64,000 bases of DNA from Heterobilharzia americana (lineage: Eukaryota; Platyhelminthes; Trematoda; Strigeidida; Schistosomatidae), in NCBI GenBank assembly GCA_944470555.2, contig OX104134.1:68504678-68568677 (forward strand), in the 5' to 3' direction. Both the position numbers and the translations under genes were made by a program. This document shows, in pieces, positions 1-11,900 of the stretch (positions within the stretch are counted from its first letter, which is position 1; every line of letters starts with the position of its first letter). The notes beneath the pieces were generated by a model, which saw nothing but the letters and a program-made list of their open reading frames with translations, had not been told where the DNA came from and searched no databases.

Positions 1-179
1 GTTAGTTCATCTATACAACACAATGTCCCCTGTTGTTAAGCAGTCACTATGCAGTAAAATTCATAAAGGGTAGTATTAAAGGGAGAACACAGAAATTACA
101 AACCAAAATATTTTTATGCTATAACTAGTAAGTCTTCATCGCTGACTGGGCCAAACTGGCCGACCACTATTTGTAGATC

Positions 180-345
180 GCGACTCAGTGGGCCAGTGGA
201 TAACTCCCTGAATTTTAAAGTGACTGTTCCTAGGTTTTTGTTCTAGTGGAAACGAAACTCCTCATTAGGAGACATGTACATTCAGCTGACGAGTACTAAA
301 TAGGACGAAATGTGTGCCCCTCATTCCACTACTAGCCGCTATCCA
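180..345 (+). mobile_element. decayed Sm-alpha-type SINE with hammerhead core
   Basis: The segment shares with the better copy at 45545-45800 a box-A-like stretch (gtgggccagtggataac) followed by a hammerhead core. CTGACGA (285-291) is followed by a stem II region and GGACGAAA. It is clearly diverged: the stem II 5' strand reads GTAC where GTCC would pair with GGAC. Sm-alpha elements are schistosome SINE-like retroposons with pol III-type promoters and hammerhead ribozymes. Family assignment is from this motif set. Confidence 0.55.
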
Positions 346-2622
346 CCGTTAATATCAACAAAAGTAGTCATAGATAGATAGCAATTTTATCATATAGGAA
401 AAGCATCTCAGAAGCAATAGGAAAGATCTTAAAAGGCAGACACCTATACTACTTTCAAACCAACAGATCTCAAAAAACAAAGTAATTTAACACAAAGATC
501 CTATTAACAAAACTAACTAAAAACAAAATACATAAAAAGCCATGTGCTAGCTATCCAGTATTTATGTGGGTCAAACGTCGAGACCATACAGAGTCAGTTT
601 GAATGAGTGACTAGAAACGCCATTCCAGCAACTACTAGGATACTCAAATCAGGATTATTTTTTCATGAAGAAACTACCTTTTCAGGTGAAATAAAGAGGT
701 CAGTGGTAAGGTTTCTAGCTGGAGCACTGGTTGACACGGTTTCGAATCTCTGATGCGATATCACTTCAGACAGGTTTCTCTGGAGAGTGTCAGCAAGCAC
801 GAAACCAAAGCGCAGGACTGATTGCCTCCAATGGACTAGCAATTCAGTTTTTACTTTTAATATAGACTTTCTATTTCCATTGAAAATGGTAGCAGTTCGA
901 GATAAAACACTGTTGTTTTAGATTCTAGATGTTTGCTAACAACCACTTTGAACGTTATAGATTGGGAAGTTCAAAACAGAGTCTCTATCGTTTGCCAACA
1001 TTCACGTCAATAACGAATAGGATGAGATATGCTTATTATTTATACTTTTTTATTTTCGAGCTTTTAGTTATTATTAGAATATGAAGAATGTATTAATCCC
1101 ATCATCTTAGGTTACATGATTGAAGTAGCAATACGTTTAAGACCTCTTTAACTTGATAATTTGGTTTATAATAGTCAGTAGTTTACCCAATTTTCCCAAA
1201 CTTCGTAAAGATCCTTGATTTTGTCAGTTTATTGTGCTGAAAGCGGATAGTATTCAAGAGTAAATATCTATGATATCCTGCATATTCTACTTGTATTGAT
1301 ATTTCAAGCTAACTTTAAGAGCGAACTTAATTCAGAAGTGAGAAGTAATTCAGCAACTTGTACAGTTGACTATATGCAGAACAGCAAGGAATAAATGCAT
1401 CAAAAGTCAGAATTCGGTATTGCAGCAAAATCAGTCACGAAGTAGGTACACAGATATATACTTCATATTTATCTTCACAACTATTTGCAGTTTGTGGCTC
1501 CTATACTGATAGATACAACATTATGGCGCATCCTGTTTGGTATTGTCTTGTGCAATATAGTTGTTCATTATTTTATCCAGTAACTCGTACTGTTTTAAGA
1601 GGTCATAGACGATGAAAAAAACCTCCAATAAACAAAACACATTCGAACGTCCTTAGAAACGGTGTCATGGTGACTATGCCTTACTGATGAGAGTCATTAG
1701 ACACTAAAAGTTGGCTCGAAAAATGCCTCAAATATTTTTGACCAAAAAACATTCTCTCTAGTGATCTAACAAAAATAAGGGAAATATGTGTTTCTTACTA
1801 TAACTCCACACCGTGTCCTATAGAGACGTATAAATAGTTCAACTTTCATTCTAAAAGATGAAACTACTTTTTCGTAAATACTACCGAACACTTTAAAAAA
1901 AAAGTGACTTTAAAGGTAACCTTAGGAACTAGTGAAACAACTTTTCAGGTTCTTTTATTTTAAAGAAAAACTAAACACAATAACAGAGAAATTTATTATT
2001 TCAGGATTTGATGAAGTTGTCTTTGAAGTTATGAAACATGATAAAATCAGCTGGGAAAACATATGAAAGTAGGCATAGATATCTAACCATAATTATCTAA
2101 ATAATCCAGAGATTTGAGAATGTTTGTTTTTCTTGCACTGAGCTTAAATGATTCACGCAGACATTCGCATAATTGATCCTTAAAGAATGATCAGAGGAGT
2201 ATAAACCACAACCTAATGAATGAAAATACACTAAGTAATTCCACAATATCGTTTTAAAAAATGTTAGTTAACCAACCTAAGCAGCTAAATAATAAAATTG
2301 TGATTTCATCTTTACTTCTATTTCACCTTGTTTTCTACTAAATTGTCATTTGCCTAAATACTTGTCATTAAATTAACTACATAGTCACATCTTATCCGAA
2401 TACGAATCGAGTGGACTACAACATTAAGGAAAACTAATAGACTAGGAGTTAACTCTCCACAACGTCTTGAGTTAAAATATTTCGGTGTTTCCTGAGCTGA
2501 AAAGATAGTTAAAATAGGTCCATTGATTTCCTATGCTTTGAATCACGCCAAATATATTAAACTTTAAACGCCATCATTACAGCTAAGGCAGTTATGAATT
2601 ATTGACAATTATTTTGAAATGC

Positions 2623-2625
<3 letters not shown>

Positions 2626-2675
<50 letters not shown>
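2626..2675. repeat. (AT)n microsatellite
   Basis: About 25 uninterrupted AT dinucleotides, 45 bases upstream of an AK9 exon. Probably length-polymorphic and hard to assemble. Confidence 0.95.
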
Positions 2676-2678
<3 letters not shown>

Positions 2679-2720
2679 GTAAAATGATTAGGTCTACACA
2701 AAAGTATTAACTTCTTCTAG

Positions 2721-2913
2721 AACCGTTCAAACTGGAAGCTATTCCAAAGACACAGGATGATATAGATGAAGAAGAAGAAGAAGATGCCGGAGCGTTTGAA
2801 GAAGAGATTGATGAAATTATGAACAAGGTGAAGAATTTATTGAAGGCGGCGAAGAAAATGAACAAGCTGAAGAAGGTGGTGAAGAACTAGAAGAAGAGGG
2901 TGAAGGAGAAGAA
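2721..2913 (+). CDS. AK9: AK9 exon: acidic linker before third kinase module (frameshifted)
   Basis: The exon starts after TTCTTCTAG with two bases of a split codon, then reads PFKLEAIPKTQDDIDEEEEE in one frame. After the GATGAAATT at 2810-2818 the sensible reading moves one frame over to EQGEEFIEGGEENEQAEEGG and ends at GAA|GTAAGT in phase 0. The upstream frame meets TAG at 2888-2890 if continued, and the downstream frame meets TAG if read from the start. One lost A in the run at 2814-2816 reconciles both halves. The glutamate-rich composition matches the acidic linker that precedes the third P-loop module in AK9. It fits the next exon in phase. Confidence 0.75.
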
Positions 2914-5900
2914 GTAAGTATTACAGTTTATATTTAAATTATGCACAAAATTTATAGCTCAGGATGATAGTTTTAGTGGTGATGTATGCTATAAACAGTA
3001 CGGTTTATTCACAAGGCTTTTATTGTTATTTTAGATAATATAATTATTTTAACTTAAGGTTAATGTTGATGTTATCTAAAAAGTGTGGCAACTGACTGAA
3101 GCATAGAAAAGCATATTGGTTAGTTTATTGACAAGTGCGAAACTCTGTGACCACTATCTACGTGTACAAAGAAACTATTTTTTATATTTCACACTTGATT
3201 GCAAAGTTTGCTGTTACATAACTCACTCCTGTGTAGCTTAGCTCCCGGAAGATCTTCTTACAAGACATGAAATTAATTTACCTTTGCATACCTTTATTTT
3301 CTCCTCATAGATCCAGTGGTACGAAGTGATAAACACTATTCATTATGATATCTGGAAAATATTCAGTTTTAATTCTTATCATCATATATATAGTCTGACG
3401 ATACTACTGTAAATTCTTCTATAACATTAATTTATGTTGAATAAACAGACACTGGGTAGATTTGATATATGATAATATTCATCTAAAATGCTAACCAGTG
3501 TAAACCGCTAATAAATCCCAGATATCTAATGTTCAGAGCAATATCAGTTATGAAATAAACTTTCATAAATTGTCCTCAATTAATTCAATAGTAATCAAAG
3601 AATATCATTCAGATGTATGGTGATCAATCTCATGACTGCCTTTGTTGTCAGTATATTAGTGTTTTCTCGTTAAGAAATCACTAGCTAAGTTATAGTGGTC
3701 AAATTATAGAACGGTACACTGACGAGTAGAATTTAGAGTATAAGTAATGCTATGACTACTAAGTCAGACCAAACTGCTTCTCAATGCGGCAATACATCCG
3801 AATCAATTACTGTTTAGAAATTTATGTTCAAGTGTATTTTACTACCAATAGTTAAAAAATGATTGCGAAATATCCCAAGAAATTAACCAGAAGAAAGAAA
3901 CTAAACTGCGAACTAAACTTCAACATTTTTTCATCAAAGAATAATTCTAGTAGAATGGTTGTTTAAAGTGTACCACTTTCGATGCTCAATACTTTACTGC
4001 TTGTATGAGTGGAAAAAGTTTCTTCACGCACAAATATTGCCTGTTTCTGAAAACTGTCTACATCAATGCACTCCGATTCCCAAATTCATTTCCTTGTAAA
4101 GAAATCTATGCTGCACATGTATTCACATTCTTATTTAAAATGAAGTGACTGTTTATGATGATTATAGATGGTAGTTATTTGATGTTCTCTAAACTCTGAT
4201 ATTTAACTGTGGAAGTTTTAGCCTAGGGATTATTGACATAACCAGTAAAGCAGAATATTTGTTCCCTACTACCTCACTTTTATGTGGTGCCAGGAAATAA
4301 TTTGCTTTAAGCATAGGATCATTCAGAACTTTCCTCTTGTGTAACCTCATAACAGTTTGATCAACTCTAAATACAGCCAAATTATAAATGAATCTGTTAT
4401 CGAAACTATATTATCTAATGTCGGTACTGAATTTCTCAGTAAATGCAAAGTAGCGTTCTAACTTGTTCATTAGGCCTACTTTCATTGTTATCCTATGTAT
4501 GTCACTGGTGGACTCCGTTACTAAAATAAAACCATTCCAAGAAGGTTGGTTGAATGGCTGCAGGATTAGAAGTAACTTTCATAAAGTGGAAAGTTTTATA
4601 AGCAGTCATTTTGCACTTTATCTGTTGTGTTTTGGAGATATAATCAGAGTCTCTTTTCAGAGTCATGCATATATTAGAGCTGTTTTGTGTTTCTTTGACA
4701 TTTGGTTTGTAAAACACATGAACAAAACGGAAACAACAGCTGTTGGTTAAGGTCATTATGAGTCTAGATGTACAGTACAACTGATAAATCAGCCTTGAAA
4801 GATGCAGCAACTGTAAGTGTTATTTTGGTAAATAACTGTGGAGAGTATTCACATCCTCAGTGAAATTAGTGGCAAATAAACCACAACTTGTAACAAATAG
4901 TTATCTCAAGTTGTTATCGTAGACTGACATCAGTTGGAGGAACAAAGGAAACCTGGGAGCACTGGACAGCTATTTCGTCCTAGTATGGGACTCCTCAGCA
5001 GTGCGCACCCACGACCCCACCAGCAGAGATCGAACCCGCGACCTTCAGGTTCCGCGGCCAGCGCGTTACCATTGAGCCACTGGGTCAGAATCCAATGCTC
5101 CATATTTCCAACTTCTTTTTCCAACTAGAAATAATTCCAAATCTCCACAACTCCCTCAAAGTTTAATTGAACTGGTGCTCATTGGTGACTAGCTTCGAGA
5201 AGTATCCCCGAAGTTCCAATGACAAGTCCGTGACCAGTGCAGTCAAAGCCTGATAGCCATGAGCACAGATACTCAGCGTTGACATTGGGTGGCGGTTAGC
5301 GCTATATATCGTGAGCTAACAGAAGTTGGAAATATGGAGCACTGGATTCTGACCCAGTGGCTCAATGGTAACGCGCTGGCCGCGGAACCTGAAGGTCGTG
5401 GGTGCGCACTGCTGAGGAGTCCCATACTAGGACGAAATAGCTGTCCAGTGCTCCCAGGTTTCCTTTGTTCCTCCAACTGATGTCAGTCTACGATAACAAC
5501 TTGAAATAATTCCAAATCTCCACAACTCCCTCAAAATAGTTATCTCTCAAGAAATAAATATTCATTGCTTTGTATTTTTGCATCACAAGTTGACCATACA
5601 AGAATTATTTTTTAATTAGTCATTATTTTTATTCAGCATGCTGTTTATATGCTTTCCACAACTTCATAATCTATGAGTTATCAAATAAATTTAAATGTTT
5701 TCTGAAAAGTGATGCATTCTGTCAAAAGGTTTTCCGCTCTATAATTTTTTTTATACAGGAACCAGATCCAAGTAGAAATTTACAAAAGAAATTAGGTCTA
5801 ACAAGTTATTTCTGTCCAGTGACATTGCATGATTACGAGGTACTACGTGCTGGGGATCCAGAAATTGTAGCCGTTTATCAAAATCTAGTCTATTATTTTG

Positions 5901-8900
5901 CAAACGAAGAGGCTAGATCAAAATTCATTGAGAATCCAGAGGCAATACTTAACACTTTCCGTGGACCATTGAAAGTAAGTTTGACAAACATATGTGCATA
6001 TCATTCATTATATGAGGTATGCTTTCAGAGTCATTGATTTTTCTTATTTATCACCTTTTAAGTAACTAACTTTGTTACTTAAGTGAACGATTTTATTGCT
6101 ACAATAAGAAGTAAGTGTAAGCGCATCTTCTGATAAGGATATTTAGGTACCTGTCTATGTAATGCTTTGTTGGGAAAAATTATTCCAACTTTTTTTAAAC
6201 GCGTTTATCATATTCATATGAATAGGGGAAAAGAATTTGCAATGTCATGAAAAGTTAAAATACATCAACGATGACAACCAACAAAAGTTTATTGATACTT
6301 GTGATTTCGCATTGCTACCCTTGTTCAAATTGCTCGACCTCTGTTGGCAGATGGGCCACTATATGGATGTCTCGATACTGCCTAGGTATTCATCTTATTG
6401 TAGTCTATTCAGTGGCTAGAATAAGAGCCCTGGAAGCACGTTTCATCCTAATTGGGACTCGTCAGCTAGAAGCACCTGGAAACCAGTTAGTGATGTTTCC
6501 ACTGAATCTTTAACTCAGTACCCGTCACTTCAACTACCTAAGCGTTATCCACTAAGCCACTAAGACGTGAAAAGTGTTGTTTTGCAATAAAATAGTGAGT
6601 AGTTTCTTAATTAATGGCTTTGATTACTGAAGGGAAACCATCTAGACACTATTCTTCAAGAAGCTAGTCACAGATGACTGTTTGTCATGAGTTCTTCAGC
6701 TTTTATTTCTTGTGAAGTTTAGGAATGTTCATATTGTGAAGCATTTTCATGCCAACTAATTTGTAATCCGGTTGACTAATTAAAGAGTCTGATTATTTCT
6801 CAAGAATACGTAGGATTGGATGATACTATTTAGTGATGTGAGTGTCTACTATACATAAGAGACTGTAAGTCATAAACCATGAAACACTTGTGAAATGCGC
6901 GGTTTTTAATAACACCCATTAGAGACTGAATTTTACTAGGAACAAACAACTAACATATTGTAAATAGTTTTAGGTATGCTAAACTCACGAAAGGCGAATG
7001 TATATAAATTATTTGCCTTGTGGCCACATAACGTTTAGAAACATGAAATACATTCACAGCTTGGTGTTCCTGAACAAACATTTGGATATCAGTCTAGATG
7101 ACAAGTTTCACCAGATTTTAGTACACCTGAAGATATATTCCAAGATAACTTGATTTTCATGCAATAGAGAGATTCTAATACTAATGTACTAGCCATGCAG
7201 CATGCTAATTGACTGTGTTATTACATATTTTGAATAGGCATATTATTTACTGAACTCAAATGAAGCTAGCCTCGCTTCAGGATTTGGAGTTATAAAACAA
7301 TTTCTTTTTAGCTATCCTAAACTGAATCTTTCTACCATTAGCCGAAATAATTTGTCTCAACTTCAAACATTTCAGCGGAAACTTTCCACTAATTTTTGCA
7401 AATATAAGCGAAATTTCAGTAATATATTCTACAAACAACTGCTGGATGGGTAGAAGCTAGACAAATTCATTAAAACTTGAAAGATATCTAAAGACTATAT
7501 TATTATTGTAACTGTACTAAATAAGGTTTTTGGCTATATTGTACAGTCTTTTATTCCTGATTATCCTTTGTAGTCATATTCATCAGTAAAGCCTTCTAAC
7601 CAGTAAGGTAAACCAATTTAACACAGTCAATTAATGATAATCTGATTCCGAATTAGCGTATATGAGATGTCCAATCGAAAATCAGCAGGGGGTTTACTAA
7701 ACAGTATATCTTCCTCCAAACTGCAATGGGAAAATCACTGAATACCTTATTATCCTAAACTTATTTCTATCGATACCGAAACAAGTTGAAATATTTCAAG
7801 TAGTAATATGTAGATATTGGAACGACCCAACGAACTTCTTTGTTGTTAACAGTCGAATAACGACTGTGGAACACTGACAAAATGAGTTTCTGATTCTCTT
7901 TGCATACTTTTTGTAGCAAACAGAAGAATCAGTTTTCTGAAAAACTACATGGAAAGGTATAGGTATCCATGAAGCAAAAATATTACATTAAGCCTCGTAA
8001 ATGAAGCCATCATAAGTACGACGAATACCCGAATCGCCTTCTTCTGAAGCATCATTCACTAGTGCTAGTGAATAAAGTGAAATCTCGAAAGATCTAAGTT
8101 TAACGTAATTTGTTACTAACGCCGTATGGTCCATTCGAACTACTAAAAATAAACGCTAAGATCTAACATACTAACAACACCTTTAAATAGAAGATAGGGG
8201 CTTTCCTTCCAACGTCTTGAAATACCTTCTATATTCACAATTCAACTGCATGCATTTAGGTTCATATTTGGTACAAAATTCACCATTTTCACATTCCTGA
8301 ACTAACCATTTGTTCAGTATAATAGACGGTGTTAAATCCGATTTACGTTTTACGAATATCATTACTTGCCCTTGGGTTCCTAGTGGAATAAAGAGCTTCA
8401 GTAGCACGTCGCATTTCACTCTCTTCTCTCCAGTCTTATTAACCTCGCTCCACGACTGCCCACTAACTTCCATTTCTTCCCCACACGATCTCCATGTCAT
8501 CCGCAGATGCCCAACTCATCGTTTCCCATTTCCATTCCACTTGAGGATCTGACCTGGCACGTGATGTCTCCAAATATTTACCTCAGTGTATACTCAATCC
8601 ATCTCCACTTTCTTCTACATATTTGTTGGGCAGTGGGTCCTTGCTTCGTTGGTTCGTTGCCAGCCAGTCAGTCAGAGTTCCTTGTTGCTTATCCTTATCA
8701 TTCTGGCCATCTGATCTTCACTGTCAGTATCGAGTGAGCGTAGGTGTCAGCTGTTGATGATGTGTGTCTGTTGTTTGTTGCAAACGCTTTTCATGATGTG
8801 CCAAGTTTCTCAACCATCACCAACCAACCAGCACTGACTGACTTGACTGAATTAATGTTGGAAATCCAGATCTTCTTCTTTATGCTGAGTACAATGCAGT

Positions 8901-11900
8901 GCAATGCAGTGCAGTGCAGTGCAGTGCAGTAGATCTCCACACTGGTCCCACGTTAATGAAGGCCTGTCTTGCTGTCTTTCCGATAACCGCTTTGACGTCC
9001 TCATCTGTGCCGCCACCACCAGTAGGTGAGGTGAGACGATGCTGCCTAGGTTGTAGGTGAAACAGACCACTTCCTTTAGGTTTCTTCCGTTCATAGTGAT
9101 TGGTGCTTGTTGTCGATGTTGTTGTTGTTGTTGCTATTGTTGTTCTTGGTTGAGTATCTTCATCACCTCTGTCTTCTCTACACTCACTTGAAGGAAGTCA
9201 ACTTGTTGATTTTCGCCTGTTGATCTTCAATTTTGTGTGACAAGATATCAGACACAAATCATCATCGGCAGCGAAATCCAAATCTTCTAAGGTCTTCCCA
9301 TCTGTCAAACAGCGTATGTCAATCTTCTCACAGTTGTCTGTTGCATCATCCAGTCCAATGCAGTCCAGTCCGATTCAGTCCAGTTCAGTCGACAACAATC
9401 AGGAAGATCATCGGTGATAGTAGGTGGCAACCTTGTCTTACTCCTGTCTTCACTTCGAAGGTGTCACTCAGCTTTCCATTGTCAATCACTTGGCATGTGG
9501 TATCACATTACACATAGTTGCTGAATGAGATTGATGAAGGTTTTTGGCACTAAAACTGTAGTGTTGAAGCAAGCAGCTGCCTGTCAAATTACTTGTCGGT
9601 CGACGCTGTCGACGGCCTTTTCAAAGTCGATGAAGTTGAGGTAGAGTTGAGTTGAGTTAAGTTGAGTTGACTGTCATTCTATGCTCTGTTCTATGACTGA
9701 CAATGCTTAGCATAGCATTGCAATTTTGTCCACACATGATTCATACTTCCTGAAGCCAGCCAGCCAGCCAGCCAGCCAGTTCCGATAGTGGGTTTGAATC
9801 CAGAGCACTTTGTAGTCTCTCCAGTATGATGCGGCATTATATTTTGCTTGGGATGGGTGGGGCAGCAGCATGATTCCTCTCCAGTTCTTGCAAAGACTCA
9901 GGTCTCCCTTGTTTGGGAGTTTGACAAGATAACCCTCCTTCCAATCGACAGGCAGGTACCTATCCTTCCTTCCTTCCTTCATTCCTTGCAAACCATCCGT
10001 AATAGTGATGTGAGCATGTCCACTGTTGCCTCTGTGTCTGTTTTCAGTGTTTCTGGAGGAATTCCATCTGGTCATGCTGCTTTCACGGACTTCAGCGACT
10101 CTGTGACGTTCAGGGTTTCGACTTTCGTCGAAGGACTTGTTTTCAGTGATAGTTCTGTGGCTTCTGGTGGTATTTCTAGACGAGTGTAGGTGGTGGTGGT
10201 GGTGGTGGTCGATTCAATAGTTTTTGAAGTGGTTAGCACATCGTTTTCCTTGTTTCTCTTCTTTGCTAATTATATTTCCTTCATCATCTTTTATTGGCTT
10301 CACTTGTGTTGATCTCTTCTCAGATATTAACCTAGTTATTTGATATGGTGTTGTTAGTTCTCTATCCCTCTTACCTGCAGGCTGTTCCGCTTTACTTGGC
10401 AATGTGTTGCGGAAGTGTTTTTTGTCTTTGTGCGCACTCTTCTTTACTTCGTTGTCCAGTGTCTTATAGGTTGTACTCAATTCCTCTTGTCGTTGTTCAT
10501 TCCTGCGCTGGTTTATCTTCTGCTTCATCTGCTCTCCATCCTCCATCATCTTCCATGTGTTCGTCGAGATCCATTCCTTGTCCTGTTTCTTCCTCATTTC
10601 TAATACGGTTAAGCAGGTTCTCTTCCATTTCTCTTTCAAGGAGTTCTAATGTTCTTCAATGCATGCTCAGTGTCTATCATTTTGTTCTTATGGCTGACTG
10701 ACCTGAAGATGTCCTTTGTAGTTTTATTCTTCAGTTCAGTTTCTCTTCTGGGTGTTGAACTCCAACTGTGGTCTATAACCAACTTCTTCGTCGAAGTCTT
10801 TCAAGTTGATTTTGAAGACAGGTTGTTTGCAGTATATAGTGAGTGGTGTGAACCTACATCTGCTCCCCTTCTTGATCTGATCTTGTGTCCAGTAGGCTGC
10901 GTCTTCACTTTCTTCAGATTGAGATGAAGTCGATCTGACTTCTAGCGTAGTGTGTCTGGTGTCTGGTGAAATCAAATCCATGTCACTGTCTTGTGAATAT
11001 CCTTGTGTTTTTATACACACTGCCTGACTCCAATCACTAAGTCGTTGAATGCACAGAATTCTGCAAACAGTTCTCCGTTCTCGTTCATTTCATTGAGTGT
11101 TTCTCGACCCACAATCAGTTCTCCTCCTGTGTTGTCCGCCCCCAGTTTGGCATTCATATCACTGAACCCATTCGAATTTCGATGTCACCATCGCCAACTG
11201 AGGTCTTGTCCAGTGTTGATTGCATTTATCTATGGAATTCCACCTTCTTCTCTTCATCTGCATTATTTGTTGGTGCGTAGTATAGCACTGTATGACTGCA
11301 ACTTTCCTTCCTTTGAGTTGAACCTTCCTGTCATAATCCTGCAGGAGGAGATTGGTTCCCACTGCATGAGGGAGAGCTTTCGATGCTCTTATGAGTGGAT
11401 ATCATGATAGCCACTCCAAAACACAGTGTGCCTGTGGTTGTCGTCTGGGTGAGAATATCGGAGTAGATTATTGATTGTCCATTTGACAGTTAAGAGAGTC
11501 TACTCTCATTCCATCTGCTTTCGCAAATTCCAAGCACTTCAATGTGATACCTCCTCATCTGGTTTGCAATCTGGGCTGCCTTGCTGGGTTCAAACATGGT
11601 GCAGACATTCCATGTCCCCACGTTTACTTTCGCTTTCATCGAGAGAATCGAATTCACATCAACCAGCTGGTTTCTCTAAGGCTTTCACCAACTGGCGTCA
11701 TTTTGCCTCTCCGATTCCAGCGGGAATAAGTTTGTTATTATTTTTTATATTTGTTTGTGCTTTGGAGTTTCTTGAGGGGTTGAATTGGTTTTCCGGGATA
11801 GGGTTGCTAGTTCTATGCCCGACCTACCCTCTTCCCCTGGGCTTAAGACCGGCTAGTAACTAGTGAACTGGTTAACCAGGCGAGGTTTGATCCAGCGAGG

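Larger units (their letters stand above)
1..2720 (+). other. AK9 intron, upstream end cut by window
   Basis: No coding signal of this gene or any other was recognised here. The stretch holds a decayed hammerhead SINE at about 180-345 and a long (AT)n tract at 2626-2675. The last bases before 2721 give a short pyrimidine tract and an AG acceptor. The rest is AT-rich with no feature I can support. Confidence 0.6.
8361..11887 (-). mobile_element. LINE copy A, RTE/CFDP2-type, near full length, inactive
   Basis: On the minus strand the element starts at the conserved 5' end AACCTCGCCTGGTTAAC (about 11887) and runs through endonuclease fragments and RT fragments (EGYLVKLPNKGDLSLCKNW, GFRKYESC) to a 3' end, CCACTAGGAACCCAAGGGC (about 8361). 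The frame is broken many times. Short tandem expansions sit inside it: GCCA repeats near 9760, a TGCAG tract at 8894-8930, a TTCC tract near 9970 and a GGT tract near 10195. Long stretches match LINE copy B almost exactly, including in both reading directions. The family name (SR2-like) is inferred from motifs only. Confidence 0.85.

Noticed and set aside
4463..4810. Overlapping 95- and 102-codon frames on opposite strands
   Set aside because: No recognisable protein, no splice logic, mutual shadows in intron sequence.
5289..5480. 63-codon frame repeated in inverted copy
   Set aside because: It is SINE sequence with promoter boxes, not a protein.
9848..11407. Long plus-strand frames across LINE A
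   Set aside because: They are antisense shadows of minus-strand LINE fragments, and recur unchanged opposite LINE B.
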